64,000 nucleotides of DNA from Tridacna crocea (GCA_943736015.1 OX031059.1:45271159-45335158); one strand, 5' to 3'; numbered from the stretch's first letter, positions 45,307 through 55,615 are shown. Numbers and translations are program-made. The notes: generated by a model from the sequence alone, not told the origin.

Positions 45307-45533
45307 TAACTCTTTAATAAAAACAATCTTTGGTTTTTACTAACCTGAGATAGAAGCCTTTTGAAAACATTGTGGGAAAAGGAAAAAATGCTGGTAGCCA
45401 GCATTTTCTCCTTTTCCCACAATGTTTTCTACCCTACTGGAAACATTTTTTTTTGAGATGCCTTTATTTTATCATCTGCAAGTGCTTTCAATTTGGACCA
45501 GTCTAAAATTTTGTCGTTTTGGTTAAGAGTTAA
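45307..45533 (-). mobile_element. Family A MITE, complete
   Basis: Left end TAACTCTTTAATAAAAAC eroded, right end TTTTGGTTAAGAGTTAA. The hairpin carries a compensated change (GGTAGCC for GGTTACC). Confidence 0.7.
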
Positions 45534-45710
45534 ATAATGATCCGGTGGTGGATAAAGATTTAGAAAGTTTATGTATAAATAAGCTGTCTCGGAGAGACTT
45601 TGATATAAAGTTTTATAATTAGTTATGTTCGAGAGCTAGGTTGTCTGCCTTCGAGATTTAGTGCTCTTGTCTGACTAAAATGGTTGACCTGCCATTGAAA
45701 GAGACATCAC

Positions 45711-45816
45711 CTGGGCACGTATTCACCAACCATTCTTGAGAATATTCTTAGTCATATTCTCTAAGGTTTTCTAAATTTGTAAGTAACACAACTTCTGATT
45801 GGCTAAACCATTCGGT
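45711..45816 (+). mobile_element. Family D left half
   Basis: CTGGGCACGTATTCACCAAC to GGCTAAACCATTCGGTG, broken at the palindrome centre like 10003-10109. Confidence 0.65.
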
Positions 45817-46077
45817 GACCTCATTGTAGCCTATAGAAATGACTAAGAAATAACTATATATTATGGAACTAAAGAACCTTTGTCAATGTTCTGTGAAAAG
45901 GGAGGTAAAATGCATGTTTAAAATTCATTTTACCCAGCAAGTTCTCGCATCGAAAAAGACCCATTTTATGACGAAATCGGCTTTGATTTTCGTAGAATAA
46001 GTTAGACTGGTTCTTAGAAATACAGAAAATTTACCAAGAGCAAAATGAATCCGTCAAGGTTAGCATGGGCGGACTGA

Positions 46078-46470
46078 GCAGGTGTAAAATAGAGAAACGA
46101 CCCTCCCCTACAAAATACCCCATGGGCAACTTCTCTACATAGAGAAATGACCCGAGTCATTATTCTACGTAGAGGAATGACCCGAGTCATTATTCTACGT
46201 AGAGGAATGACCCCAAAAAGTCATTTCTCTACGTAGAGAAATGACCCGGGTCATTCCTCTACGAAGTGAAATGGTTTCTTGTGTCATTTCTCTACGTAGA
46301 ATGATGACCCGGGTCATTTTGAGGTCATTTTGAGGGTCATTTCTCTACGTAGAGAAATGACTCAGGTCATTATCTACGTAGTGAAATGATTTCTAGGGTC
46401 ATTTCTCTACGTAGAATGATGACCCGGATCATTTTGTAGGAGAGGGTCATTTCTCTGCATTACACCTGCA
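46078..46470. mobile_element. Inverted-repeat element filled with alternating palindromes
   Basis: The outer inverted ends GCAGGTGTAAAATAGAGAAA and TTTCTCTGCATTACACCTGC continue inward through GACCCTCCCCTACAAAAT / ATTTTGTAGGAGAGGGTC. Between them two self-complementary motifs alternate: TCTACGTAGA and TGACCCGGGTCA (or TGACCCGAGTCA), repeated with small variations about ten times, linked by GAAA/TTTC arms. There is no open frame of note. I do not recognise the family. Confidence 0.75.
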
Positions 46471-46637
46471 CATTTATCACAGAGCACGACTCAGATTTGG
46501 TTAACACGATTACTTCCAAAGTCTTCTTCCGAAATTGTATTTTAGACAGCCCATGTTAATAAAAACTCATTTTTTTGTGATCATGAGGTTTTACATTTGC
46601 CACAAAATGAGGGACAGTGTGCAACATGCATCAGCCT

Positions 46638-46858
46638 TTAACCGTTCTCCTGCTAAAAAAGCCGAATGTAACTATCAAGCTAATGGTAAAAACCCTCATT
46701 TTGCTATTCCAAAGGTAATTTTTTGGGGAAAATATGTCTCCTTAATGGACAGTGTAGACCCAAGATCAGGCTGGATGTTCTGTGCAGTCGGATCTTGATC
46801 TATACTGTCCGCAACAGGTAAAAGGTCAGTAAGTCGAGCTTAGCAGCCTAAGGGTTAA
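46638..46858 (+). mobile_element. Family C MITE, complete
   Basis: TTAACCGTTCTCCTGCTAAA at left, hairpin GGACAGTGTAGACCCAAGAT / TCTTGATCTATACTGTCC, right GAGCTTAGCAGCCTAAGGGTTAA given as its last 20 bases CTTAGCAGCCTAAGGGTTAA. The best-preserved ends of the family. Confidence 0.75.
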
Positions 46859-47214
46859 CATTTGATGAATTCTGATATTGACGTGCGGTGTCCACAAAAC
46901 CAACTCACGTTTCAAAGTTGAATATTTAACAATATGATCTAGATATCTTGGATACATGAAGTTACCGTTAATTATTATTTCCTGATAAATTTCGGTCAGA
47001 CTGATTGATTACTATCTGACGAGGCTCAACCAACAGATTTCAGGCCATGTTTACTGAACAATTTGTTTACGTGACGGCTCGGCGGCCTCTCAGAGCTAAG
47101 CAAATTGACAGTTAATGTTTACACTGCGTTAGACGTCATCATGTCAAATGTAAGTATGGCGGCTACAAATAATTTGTGTCATCGGGGAAAGTAAATGTCC
47201 CTCTTTTTTCATAA
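46859..47214. other. Unassigned intronic sequence
   Basis: Contains GACGTCATCATG and GTGTCATCGGGG, reminiscent of the 25/34 kb duplicated segment, but too short to assign. Confidence 0.35.
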
Positions 47215-47515
47215 GAACCGTTATGGGATTTTTGGTGTCTTATCCTGAGAACCTTTAGGGGATTTTGGTTTGTTATCCTGAGAACCTTTATGGGATCCTG
47301 GTATTATAACCTGAGAACCTTTATGGTATTTTGGTATCTTATCCTGAGTACCTTTAGGGGATTTTGGTTTGTAATCCTGAGAACCTTTATGGGATCCTGG
47401 TATCATAACCCGAGAACCTTTATGGTATTTTGGTATCTTATCCTGAGTACCTTTATGGGATTGTGGTACCTTATCCTGAGAACCATTGTGGGATTATGGT
47501 ATTTTATCCTGTACA
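47215..47515 (+). repeat. 33-bp minisatellite, nine units
   Basis: Units of the form TATCCTGAGAACCTTTATGG + GATTTTGGTATCT. Units with GGGATCCTGG and GGTATTTTGG partly alternate, giving a 66-99 bp higher order. Because 33 is a multiple of 3, both strands stay open (LRTFMGSWYYN-like; KGSQDKPKSP-like). No promoter, splice site or conserved partner supports coding. Confidence 0.9.
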
Positions 47516-47866
47516 ACCCTATACGGAGGTTTTTGTTAAATTACTGCCTGTCTATGGCATTGAACATTATGCACAGTCTTCTTTTCTTGATTAACTTGGA
47601 TCTTAACCTGCCGTTTTGAAATAATCTACCAGGGAACTGTTTAAATCTCTATCACAGATTTTCAATAGATTTAGATGAAGTGACGCATTATATCAAGCAA
47701 GACACGATATAATTAGGGATTCATAAAATCCATTTAGGCTGGACATGGAAGTAGAATGGTCCTTGGACATTCATAACATGTAGACATAGATAAATATCAA
47801 ACAATTAAATGTTAGGGAATTCAGGGGTCTAGGATCTCAATCCTATGGACGTGAGTAAAAAACCTA

Positions 47867-48072
47867 AAATATATCTTTTGTACTATACTGTCAGTGAAAA
47901 GTCGACAGAATGCTTAATGCCCAAATAGACTCGTTTGTTAAAATGCAAACAAATCTCTCGTGATCTTATTGCGAGATTTTTTTTTTTCATTTAACGAACG
48001 AGTATATTTGGGCATTTAGCATTCTGCCGACTTTTCACTTGACAGTATACTTAGTACAAAATATATCATTTA
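47867..48072. mobile_element. Family J inverted-repeat element
   Basis: Arms of about 70 bases: AATATATCTTTTGTACTA...GTCAGTGAAAAGTCGACA...AATGCCCAAATAGACTCG pair with CGAGTATATTTGGGCATT...TGCCGACTTTTCACTTGAC...GTACAAAATATATC. The short centre has CTCGTGATCTTATTGCGAG. Confidence 0.7.
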
Positions 48073-48093
48073 AACCTGATATGGCTGACTATT

Positions 48094-48269
48094 TGAAAAG
48101 ATGCTAGGACAAGCAAAAAATTCTAGTCATCCACCTTTTCTCCTTTTTCATCATACTTTCTACATTTATAGTGACAATTTCCACCTTTTGAGCCACAATA
48201 ATTGAATATTCTGCAAACACCTTCAAGTTGGACAAGTCTGCTTTTGTCCTTTTTCTGGTAAAGAGTTAA
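48094..48269 (-). mobile_element. Family A MITE, diverged partial
   Basis: ACCTTTTCTCCTTTTTCATC, CTGCAAACACCTTCAAGTTG and CTGGTAAAGAGTTAA in family order. Confidence 0.5.
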
Positions 48270-48420
48270 GTGGGAAGACTAAGCAATACACTAGACATTT
48301 ATTATCGAGGGAACTGTTACTCCTAAATCCAGATCAGACAGACTTATCTTAAAACGGTGGCTCTTGACAGACACTGAATCAATTACAGCTATGTGTATAT
48401 GTATCGAAAATAGAGCAACA

Positions 48421-48505
48421 TATCGTTGGTTTACTTCAAAAACCTCGTAACTCTAGCTTGTTTAATGCTGTAGTTAAGAAGTTTTTTTAATTAAATTGAC
48501 GACAT
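48421..48505. mobile_element. Family G palindrome, complete
   Basis: TATCGTTGGTTTACTTCAAA, CCTCGTAACTCTAGCTTG, loop TTTAA, TGCTGTAGTTAAGAAG, TTAAATTGACGACAT. Confidence 0.65.
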
Positions 48506-48752
48506 CATTCATTTTGGCAATTGATAGAATTACACTATAGCAAACGTTTTAGGCGGATGATCTCTACACCATTTATAAATTGGTACTAGTGTCTTCCTTG
48601 GGGAATAGGGGCTAATATAAGTCTTTAATTCTGTTTTAAATTCTGTTTTCAAAGCATTCATCGCAAATGCTGAGTTTTACATTCCCTTCCGTTTTTGTGC
48701 ATTGCTGAGGGTTTTTTATCATCTACATATGAAATCAGACTTTTATGCCCTC

Positions 48753-48981
48753 TTAACTCATTACCAAACGACAAAATTTAAGATTTGTCCACATTAAAAG
48801 CATTTGAAGACGACAAAATAAAAGTGACCCAAAATTTGAAATTTGTTTTGTGAAGAATAGAAAACATCGTGGGAAAAGGAGAAAATGCTGGTTACCAGCA
48901 TTTTCTCCTTTTCCCACAATGTTTTCTAAAAGCTTCTTTCTCAGGGGTGTCAAAAGTAGGGATTGTGTGGTAATGGGTTAA
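48753..48981 (+). mobile_element. Family A MITE, complete
   Basis: TTAACTCATTACCAAACGAC and GTGTGGTAATGGGTTAA. The hairpin is perfect over about 28 pairs (48867-48925). One of the youngest-looking copies. Confidence 0.8.
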
Positions 48982-49288
48982 ACCTTTTTTTTTCATGATT
49001 AGAGAGCTCTATTACTGCTACATTATTTAGAATATGACGGTTGTTTTACAGCGGGTTATTTACTATTAACAAAAAAAAAACGTTGATCCGTCTCTCCGAC
49101 TCATTCATTGTCATCTAGATTTACTTCAGACATTTTATGGCATATGTATCATGACAATGTCTACCAAAGAAAAGGACTGTGTATCTCCTCTTTGCATTAA
49201 ATTCTGTCTGCGCCCACCGACGAAAACATACTGACAACATAGATATAGAACGTGCCGACTGAGCCCGCTTGTAGAGTCAAACCTTTAA

Positions 49289-49589
49289 GGCCTGCAACAC
49301 GCGAAAGAGGAATTCGAACATTTGCATAAAATGCCGTCTCGGATCAGTCCTCGCAGGCTAATCCGAGACAGCACTTTACGACTACAGTAGATTTTGTGCT
49401 ACAGTACGCTTACGCAAAACAAAACAAATAAAAAAAACTACATCAAAAAATACATACCCCCCCCCCAAAAAAAAAATACACACAAAAAAGACAGTGTCGT
49501 TTCGCATTAGCCTGCGCGGACTTCACATCCTGATCCGAGAAGTCTGTTTTCTCAAATGTCTGATTGCCCCTTTAAGCGTATTGTAAGCC
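49289..49589. mobile_element. Family B element with low-complexity expansion
   Basis: Termini GGCCTGCAACACGCGAAAGA and CCCTTTAAGCGTATTGTAAG. Between the hairpins lies an A-rich and C-rich run (about 49414-49487, including C9 and A9). The right hairpin is degraded. Confidence 0.65.
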
Positions 49590-49704
49590 ATTTGATAATC
49601 AAAGCACTGACATCACTGCTGAGATAGGGTGTGACTCAATTTCATAAATAAATTCAGCTGTTATACTACGTAATAAGCATGTATTGTTGCATTATATCTT
49701 GCAG

Positions 49705-49862
49705 ATAAGATAGACCAAGATGAGACTTCACAGAATGAGCAGTCTGATCATTGATCTACACTGTCCGATAAAGAGATATTATTACCCAAAACAAACCTTT
49801 GAAATAGCAACATTTGGGCTTTTACAGGCGAAATTATAAATTTCACTGTAGTTCTGCCTTTG
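49705..49862 (-). mobile_element. Family C fragment
   Basis: GATAGACCAAGATGAGACTT / TTGATCTACACTGTCCGATA hairpin, then TTTGAAATAGCAACATTTGG. Confidence 0.55.
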
Positions 49863-50021
49863 ATTTTGAACATCAAATAATTCTGGTGGCGCAACTAATT
49901 TTCTCTTTTGGCAGTATTTTCCCCTGATTTTTCGCGACCTTTAAATTTTTCTTTTCAAAAAGTCAACTTTTTCTCCCAAAAAAAGATATTTTTTTTAACC
50001 AATCTCTTATTTTATACTGCT

Positions 50022-50235
50022 TTATACCTTTACCAGATAATTCCATGTTTTAGTGACCTTGAATCAGGAGGCCTTTGAAAAGATTGTAAGAAAACGAAAG
50101 AAATGATGATTATAAGCATTTTTCTCTATTTATACAATGCTTTCTTCGTTACCAGAGACAAATCTCACAACTGAAGCCCACAAATGCTTTTCAAATTGTA
50201 CAAGTCCGAAATTCGGTCGTTAGAGAAAAAGTTAA
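50022..50235 (-). mobile_element. Family A MITE, diverged
   Basis: CCTTTACCAGATAATTCCAT; GAAATGATGATTATAAGCAT hairpin; CGTTAGAGAAAAAGTTAA. Confidence 0.5.
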
Positions 50236-51125
50236 GGATTTAATAGGGCTTTTTGCAATTGCAAATCGGATCGAACAGGCTATTTTTGTGTACGTGCGTG
50301 TGAGCAAAAGCCTGCGAGTGTTACCCGATAGTTTGATACAGCATCACATTAATGAATCAGACAGTCTTGATTAGATTACAGTTTCGTTACATCAGCAATT
50401 TACGCGATTAAGTTAAGATAAACAACTTAGAAAAGACAGGATCATGTACACGGTGAACCAATTATCACAAAAATACAATTTAACGCCCCTATGCTCCCAC
50501 AAGCGATGCCTTTCTTCAGTAAATCGAGAAAAAGTGCGACACCCGAGTGCAAGCTTTTGCTCCTTTACCGAACATTTTTATCTTCAGCTTTTACAGCTCA
50601 CAGATACATATCAGTTAAATTACTTTCTATTGTCTTTGTACTCTTTGCCATTGTTAGGCCACCAAAAATGCACATGTAGTTATACCTACACCTCAAACTC
50701 ACCGCACTAGTCTGTCTGCAGTCTTATCTCGGTCAAGAATGTCTACTATTCATTGTATCATACCTATAAAAATATATTTCCAGAATTTGACTGCACGTTC
50801 TGAGAATTCTGATCTAGATCGGCGAACGTCCTAAGACTCTGATGAATCAATACTTATTTTCCTCCAAGTCAGAAAACAGACTGATAAATCACACAAATCT
50901 ACTTTTTTGACAAATAACCGCAGACTTCATGTTTACCTAACAGAATATTTATTGAATAGCAATCCATCCCTGCAATTTTGCTGTAACCTATAACAGCAGA
51001 TATCGAGATTTTGCCGCCAAATCTCTCAGCTGCAATATTCGGCTATATTTTCATTACGAACTATTGAGATAAATATATATGAGAGCCGATCTCTGAAAAG
51101 AGGGTTAATTGTATCTTCATTAAAT
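50236..51125. other. Unassigned intronic sequence
   Basis: No additional exon recognised. Faint C-like sequence at about 50787-50830. Confidence 0.4.
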
Positions 51126-51267
51126 GGCTTGCAAAATGCAATAAGGGGAATTTGGAAACATGCCTGTACGGACTAATCCGAGGCGGGACTTTACGACTGC
51201 ATTAGACAGTCGTAAAGTAGGCTTGCCCAAAATAGAAAATTACGGAACAAAGGAAAGTGTCGTCTCT
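51126..51267 (+). mobile_element. Family B remnant
   Basis: GGCTTGCAAAATGCAATAAG, CTAATCCGAGGCGGGACTTT, then CAAAATAGAAAATTACGGAA. The right hairpin is replaced by minisatellite. Confidence 0.6.
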
Positions 51268-51505
51268 TTTGAAGTGATATTGCCGTTTTAAGACGTAATA
51301 TCGTTGCTGTTAAATTAATATCCTCACTGCAAAATTGATGTCGTCGCTGCTTCAGTGATACGTCCTTTTTGAATACAATTACGGAACAAAGGAAAGTGTC
51401 GTCTCTTTTGAAGTGATATTGCCGTTTTAAGACGTAATATCGTTGCTGTTAAATTAATATCCTCACTGCAAAATTGATGTCGTCGCTGCTACAGTGATAC
51501 GTCTC
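51238..51505 (+). repeat. Recent tandem duplication, 139-bp period
   Basis: 51238-51366 and 51377-51505 match almost base for base from ATTACGGAACAAAGGAAAGT to CGTCGCTGCT[T/A]CAGTGATACGTC. The unit contains the end of the B remnant plus the start of the minisatellite. Confidence 0.9.
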
Positions 51506-51771
51506 TTTTGAGAATAACGTCGCTGTGAAATGATATCGCCACTGGAAAGTAATAACGTTGCTGTAAAAATGATGTCGCCACTGTTAAAGAGATATCGATG
51601 CTTTAAAAGTGATATCAACGCTGTAAAAATAACACTGTATCTGTGAATGCGATATTGTCAAGACAAAGGTGATTTCGCCATAGTAAAATTGATATTGTCA
51701 TGGCTGAAGTCATATCGTAGCTCTTAAAATTTGCTGTAAAAGTGATCTTGTCATTGTAAAAGTGGTATATA
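51260..51771 (+). repeat. Degenerate ~20-bp minisatellite
   Basis: Units near GTGATATCGTCGCTGTAAAA, well over twenty, increasingly diverged to the right. Unrelated in sequence to the 27-28 kb array but of similar period. Confidence 0.75.
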
Positions 51772-52854
51772 GTCGTTTGATTTGATTTTCATTTTCATAA
51801 TTTGAATTAACCTATAAATCGCCGTGAATCACGGGGTAGGTTATGTAATAAATACTTATCTCAAGCCAATATTGTAGGTGTTATAGAAAATTTTCCATCT
51901 TCTTTATGCATTAAAGAGGTAGAGTTACTGAGAAGCCTTATACGGTCATTATATATGAGATAGTATCACTTTGTGCGATATTTCAGTGATACTTTGATCT
52001 TAGGCAAGAGATACAGTTCAGTGCCCCTGGTGTAAGAAATAAAGAATGCGTGTTGTTGAGCTGCATGTATTTTAAAGAAGATGGGTATTTTTCGATGCGT
52101 TTCTAAGTGTTTCATTTACTCATTCATCCAACTGATATAGAATGCATTTTAAAAAATGGCAAAAGTTAGAATAGCGCTTTACAATTAAAACTGTCAAAAT
52201 GTTTGAAATGCTCCTGATACTAACTGAAGGAGCCTTTGGAACGTTCAAAACCAATATGAAGATGGGGTGTTATTGCACAATATTGAATCTAATTCAGCAC
52301 GAACGTTTTCTTTCATGTGTTTTTAAAGATTACTTACTTTTTCTGTACGGGAAAAAAACCTTCGGAAAAAAAAGACTTGATGCCAAACGACAAGAGTAAA
52401 CAAAAATAAATCGTGCTCAAAGCAATTTGATATCATGATTTAGTTCAGTCTAGACACAAATATCCCGACAGGCTCGTTTTCTGGAAATTGAAGTTTCTGG
52501 CAGTATAAAATATATCTATTAATAGCCAATAAGTTTAATTTCAAATCAATGTTTTTCATTGATCTTTATGATTTTGTTTCATACAGTGCTCGGTTTTCGA
52601 AACAATGGGTTAAACTGGATTGCCAAGAAATGATTTTATGACAATTATCTAGTTCACGGATCTGGTCATTACAGAAGAATATTATTTCTTATATCTGAAT
52701 CATAGATGTAGATAACAACAAAAAATGTCTAGATACTAATATTCCTTAATACAGTACAGTTCTAGATATTAGTTATAATGGTTTTGTATTCCGTGTAATC
52801 ATTGTGCCATCCAAAGAAGCACATGACTAAAGGTGATAAAATGAAACTGCTTAT
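51772..52854. other. Unassigned intronic sequence
   Basis: Nothing recognised. The 66-codon open frame at 52199-52399 has no features. Confidence 0.4.
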
Positions 52855-53083
52855 TTAACTCTTTACCCAATAAGGCATTTCTATGGTATCTCTGATTGAC
52901 CCTAAATAACAGCAAGGATAAAGCCTTTTCTTGTGTGTATACGACATCTTTTGATAGCATAGAAAACACTGTGACAAAAGGGGAAATTGCTCGTCACGAG
53001 CAATTTCACCTTTTGCCACAATGTTTTCAAAAGGCTCCTACAAGCAGTGCGTAGAAATGAGTATCTATGGAGTAATGGGTTAA
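52855..53083 (+). mobile_element. Family A MITE with altered hairpin loop
   Basis: TTAACTCTTTACCCAATAAG ... GAGTAATGGGTTAA. The loop is GGAAATTGCTCGTCACGAGC instead of the usual AATGCTGG core, yet the arms still pair. Confidence 0.7.
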
Positions 53084-53101
53084 GCGGTTTGAAACACCAT
53101 T

Positions 53102-53288
53102 CTAACTCTTTACAAGATGCCACATTTTAGATTTTCCCAACTGAAAGCATTTTCAGACGACAAATTAAATGAAGTTCAAAATATGTCAGTTGTCTTTGAA
53201 CGGGCAGCAAAAATTGTGGGACATGCGGGGTTCAACATTTTTTTTTTTAAATCAATGTCGTTTAGACATGGGATTGTTTGGTAATCAG
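53102..53288 (+). mobile_element. Family A MITE, hairpin lost
   Basis: CTAACTCTTTACAAGATGCC at left, AAGCATTTTCAGACGACAAA inside, GGGATTGTTTGGTAATC at right. It ends about 45 bases before a receptor exon. Confidence 0.55.
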
Positions 53289-53332
53289 AACTTCTAGTAA
53301 ATTTTCTCAGTTACGTATGTTTCTGTTTTCAG

Positions 53333-53742
53333 GTACGTGGCTATTTGTCACCCATTGAAGTCACATAAACTTTCCGGCTTAAAGAGAGTACTCCGTGTTA
53401 TAGCATGTATATGGTTCCTAGCTTGCCTGTTTTCCATACCTCTTACTGTACAGTTCAAAGTAGTGTACGCTGTGGATAACAAGAATAAACCTATTAAAGA
53501 ATCGGCGATATGTGGTATCAGTGAACACAACTATATTGCCAGGACGTTTGAACTATCGACGTTTTTATTCTTTATATTTCCCATGTCTCTAGTCACTGTT
53601 ATGTATACATTTATTGCCCTTGCCATTCGGAAGTCTGGTCTCTACCGGGACGGATCGGACAGCTCTAATAGGGACCGATTGAACGTCAACGAGGCGTTTT
53701 CGCAGCAAATACGAGCAAGACGGTCTGTGGTTAAAATGCTAG
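53333..53742 (+). CDS. Neuropeptide GPCR, second coding exon (to ICL3)
   Basis: Continues the receptor from 43922: the first G completes the ERY arginine and the exon reads YVAICHPLKSHK. It spans residues 181-316. TM4 is about 197-219 (VIACIWFLACLFSIPLTVQF), the second extracellular loop carries C240 (partner of C155), TM5 is about 252-279, and the third intracellular loop ends in QQIRARRSVVKML. The donor is CTAG|GTACGT, leaving phase 1 with a G, which fits the family's next residue, valine, at the start of TM6. I found no TM6-TM7 exon (no C-W-x-P or NPxxY coding) between here and 64000, so the rest lies outside or the gene is broken. Both conserved cysteines and the E-R-Y are intact. Confidence 0.9.
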
Positions 53743-53784
53743 GTACGTATAATTCATTTTCGTACAACCGACTGGTTCATGGAT

Positions 53785-53865
53785 GTCGTCGGTTTACTTC
53801 AAAAACTTCTAAATTACAGCTTGTAACAAGCTGTAGTTACGAGGTTTTCGAAGTAAACCGACGAT
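53785..53865. mobile_element. Family G palindrome, complete
   Basis: GTCGTCGGTTTACTTCAAAA ... TTACAGCTTGTAACAAGCTG ... TTTCGAAGTAAACCGACGAT. It starts 42 bases after the receptor donor; the receptor frame reads into it until a stop. Confidence 0.75.
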
Positions 53866-54136
53866 ATGATTCTCCAAGGACATGCAGATAAGTAACAAAA
53901 TGCAAATAGTATCGAACCATATCAGTCTGCGGGGCTGAACAGGCTGACCAAGGTCGACCTCTTTTGTTGCAGTTATACTAAACCTCGTGTTCACAGAGCA
54001 TGGTTCAAATATAAACCGACTGCTTAGTATTATCGTTCATCTTCCTTGTCTGCTATTTTGTATGCTATTCTGAGCCAGAAAGCCTAAAAACTAGAATTTT
54101 CAACAAAATATCAATGTAATCTATGGAGAGTGAAGG

Positions 54137-54368
54137 TTAACCCTTTACCACACAATGACTTCTAACACCCCTAAGGAAGAAGCGTTTTGAACACATTGTG
54201 CGAAAAGGAGGAAATGCTGGTAACCAACATTTTCTCCTTTTCCCACAAAGTTTTCTACCCCATCACAGAAAAAACTGAACTGCACCACTTGAGCCACTTT
54301 GAAATTGTTGTCTGCAAATGTTTTCAATTTGGATATGTCTCTAATTTTGCTGTGTGGTAACGGATTAA
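54137..54368 (-). mobile_element. Family A MITE, complete
   Basis: TTAACCCTTTACCACACAAT gives the most piggyBac-like end (TTAA-CCCTTTACCA). The right end is TGTGGTAACGGATTAA. Confidence 0.75.
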
Positions 54369-54826
54369 TCCTTTCTAGTGCAAGGCAAAAAGCTGAAGCT
54401 TTTGCTGGCGACATGGAGCACGATCAGGCTGACATACCATTGACTTAATCCAGTGTATAAGACATAACTCTGTCTGTCTTTTAGTGGATTTTAAGCCGTT
54501 GAAGGAGATCCAGTATATGGCAGGTTGCCGTATTTCGATAATCTCTGCATTTTGTAAATTTTCTGGATGTCCAAGAACATGCTCTGGCAAAAGCTGGTTT
54601 TGTGCACTTGCATGATGCATGATACCAAGTATGCCATCACACTATCATAGATCCTTAAGCTCCATTTTGTATAATAATCGACAGAACCATTAGGTATACT
54701 GACCGTTTGACAAGCAGAAAATTGACATAAAGCAAAATGTTAGGAGACCCTCGTCAGCAGCATGGACTGTGCAGGATTGTCTTGGATCGGTGCTTTTTTT
54801 GCAAAATTATTCGACCCCTGTCCATT

Positions 54827-55086
54827 GCTTGCAGCATGTAAAAAGGGGCATTCGGTCATTTGAGTAAAGTATCGTCTCGGATCAACCTGTGCAGTCCACG
54901 CAGTCTAATCCGAAGCAGCACTTTACCTCTACATTAGGTTTTGTGCTGCAGTAGACTTGCACAAAACAGAAAATTACATGAAAACGGAAAGTGTCGTCTC
55001 TGGTGAGCCTGCGCGGACTGCGCAGGCTGATCCGAAACGACAAATTACGCAAATGTGCGAATTCCCCTTTTCGCATGTTGCAAGCC
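54827..55086. mobile_element. Family B element, complete
   Basis: Termini GCTTGCAGCATGTAAAAAGG and CCTTTTCGCATGTTGCAAGC. The left hairpin has several mismatches (GATCAACCTGTGCAGTCC). Confidence 0.75.
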
Positions 55087-55284
55087 CCATAGAGCAAGAC
55101 TCAAAGTATTTGTTGCCGAAGGAATTAAAACGACGTAGAAGTTTTCTTCAAGCGGTTACGATGAAATACCTCACTGCTATCCCTATTCACTTATGTTGCT
55201 ATAATCTTTTGCTTCTTGAGAGTTAGTCTACGCGTCTTTACAACAGTGCTTGTAACCTTTCCCCATGTCTCCACAATAGTGCTT

Positions 55285-55612
55285 TTACCCTTTCAGCGTC
55301 AAGGGTTTTCTGTGCAGTCTGATCTTAGACCTGTACCGTCTACTTGTTCAGTCAAATCTATAGAATATATGTCTGGGTCCATATTCACCAAACCACTCTT
55401 TATACTATTGATAGTCCAATTCTCAAGAATTTCTTAAACTTGAGACTGATGCAAATTCTGATTGGCTACACCAACTTGTTTAACCATTTAGAAGTTGCAC
55501 TCTTTTTGTAGACCTAAATTAAGACCAAGAATAAAAGTTTGCATAACTGATGAACACCGCTCCTGAATCACAGTTTATTGAATTTCAGCCGTCGAAAGAG
55601 GCTGAGTATATA
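55285..55612 (+). mobile_element. Family C' copy split by family D
   Basis: GTGCAGTCTGATCTTAGACC, CTACTTGTTCAGTCAAATCT on the left, then family D, then GCCGTCGAAAGAGGCTGAGT on the right, in the order found uninterrupted at 43936-44148. Confidence 0.6.
55373..55567. mobile_element. Family D MITE nested in C'
   Basis: CTGGGTCCATATTCACCAAA; centre GATTGGCTACACCAACTTGT / TTAACCATTTAGAAG. The right arm is weak. Confidence 0.55.
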
Positions 55613-55615
55613 ATC

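Larger units (their letters stand above)
43923..53332 (+). other. Receptor intron 1 (9.4 kb), phase 2
   Basis: Donor GTGAGT at 43923, acceptor TTCTGTTTTCAG ending 53332. It splits AG|G of the ERY arginine, a recurrent intron position in rhodopsin-class GPCR genes. It is filled with families A, B, C, C', D, G and J, the palindrome-array element and two minisatellites. Confidence 0.85.

Noticed and set aside
46078-46470. CRISPR-like palindromic array
   Set aside because: Animal nuclear context, no unique spacers, and repeats joined directly within inverted ends.
53743-53891. Extension of the receptor frame past 53742
   Set aside because: It reads through GTACGT into a family G palindrome and loses all receptor similarity.
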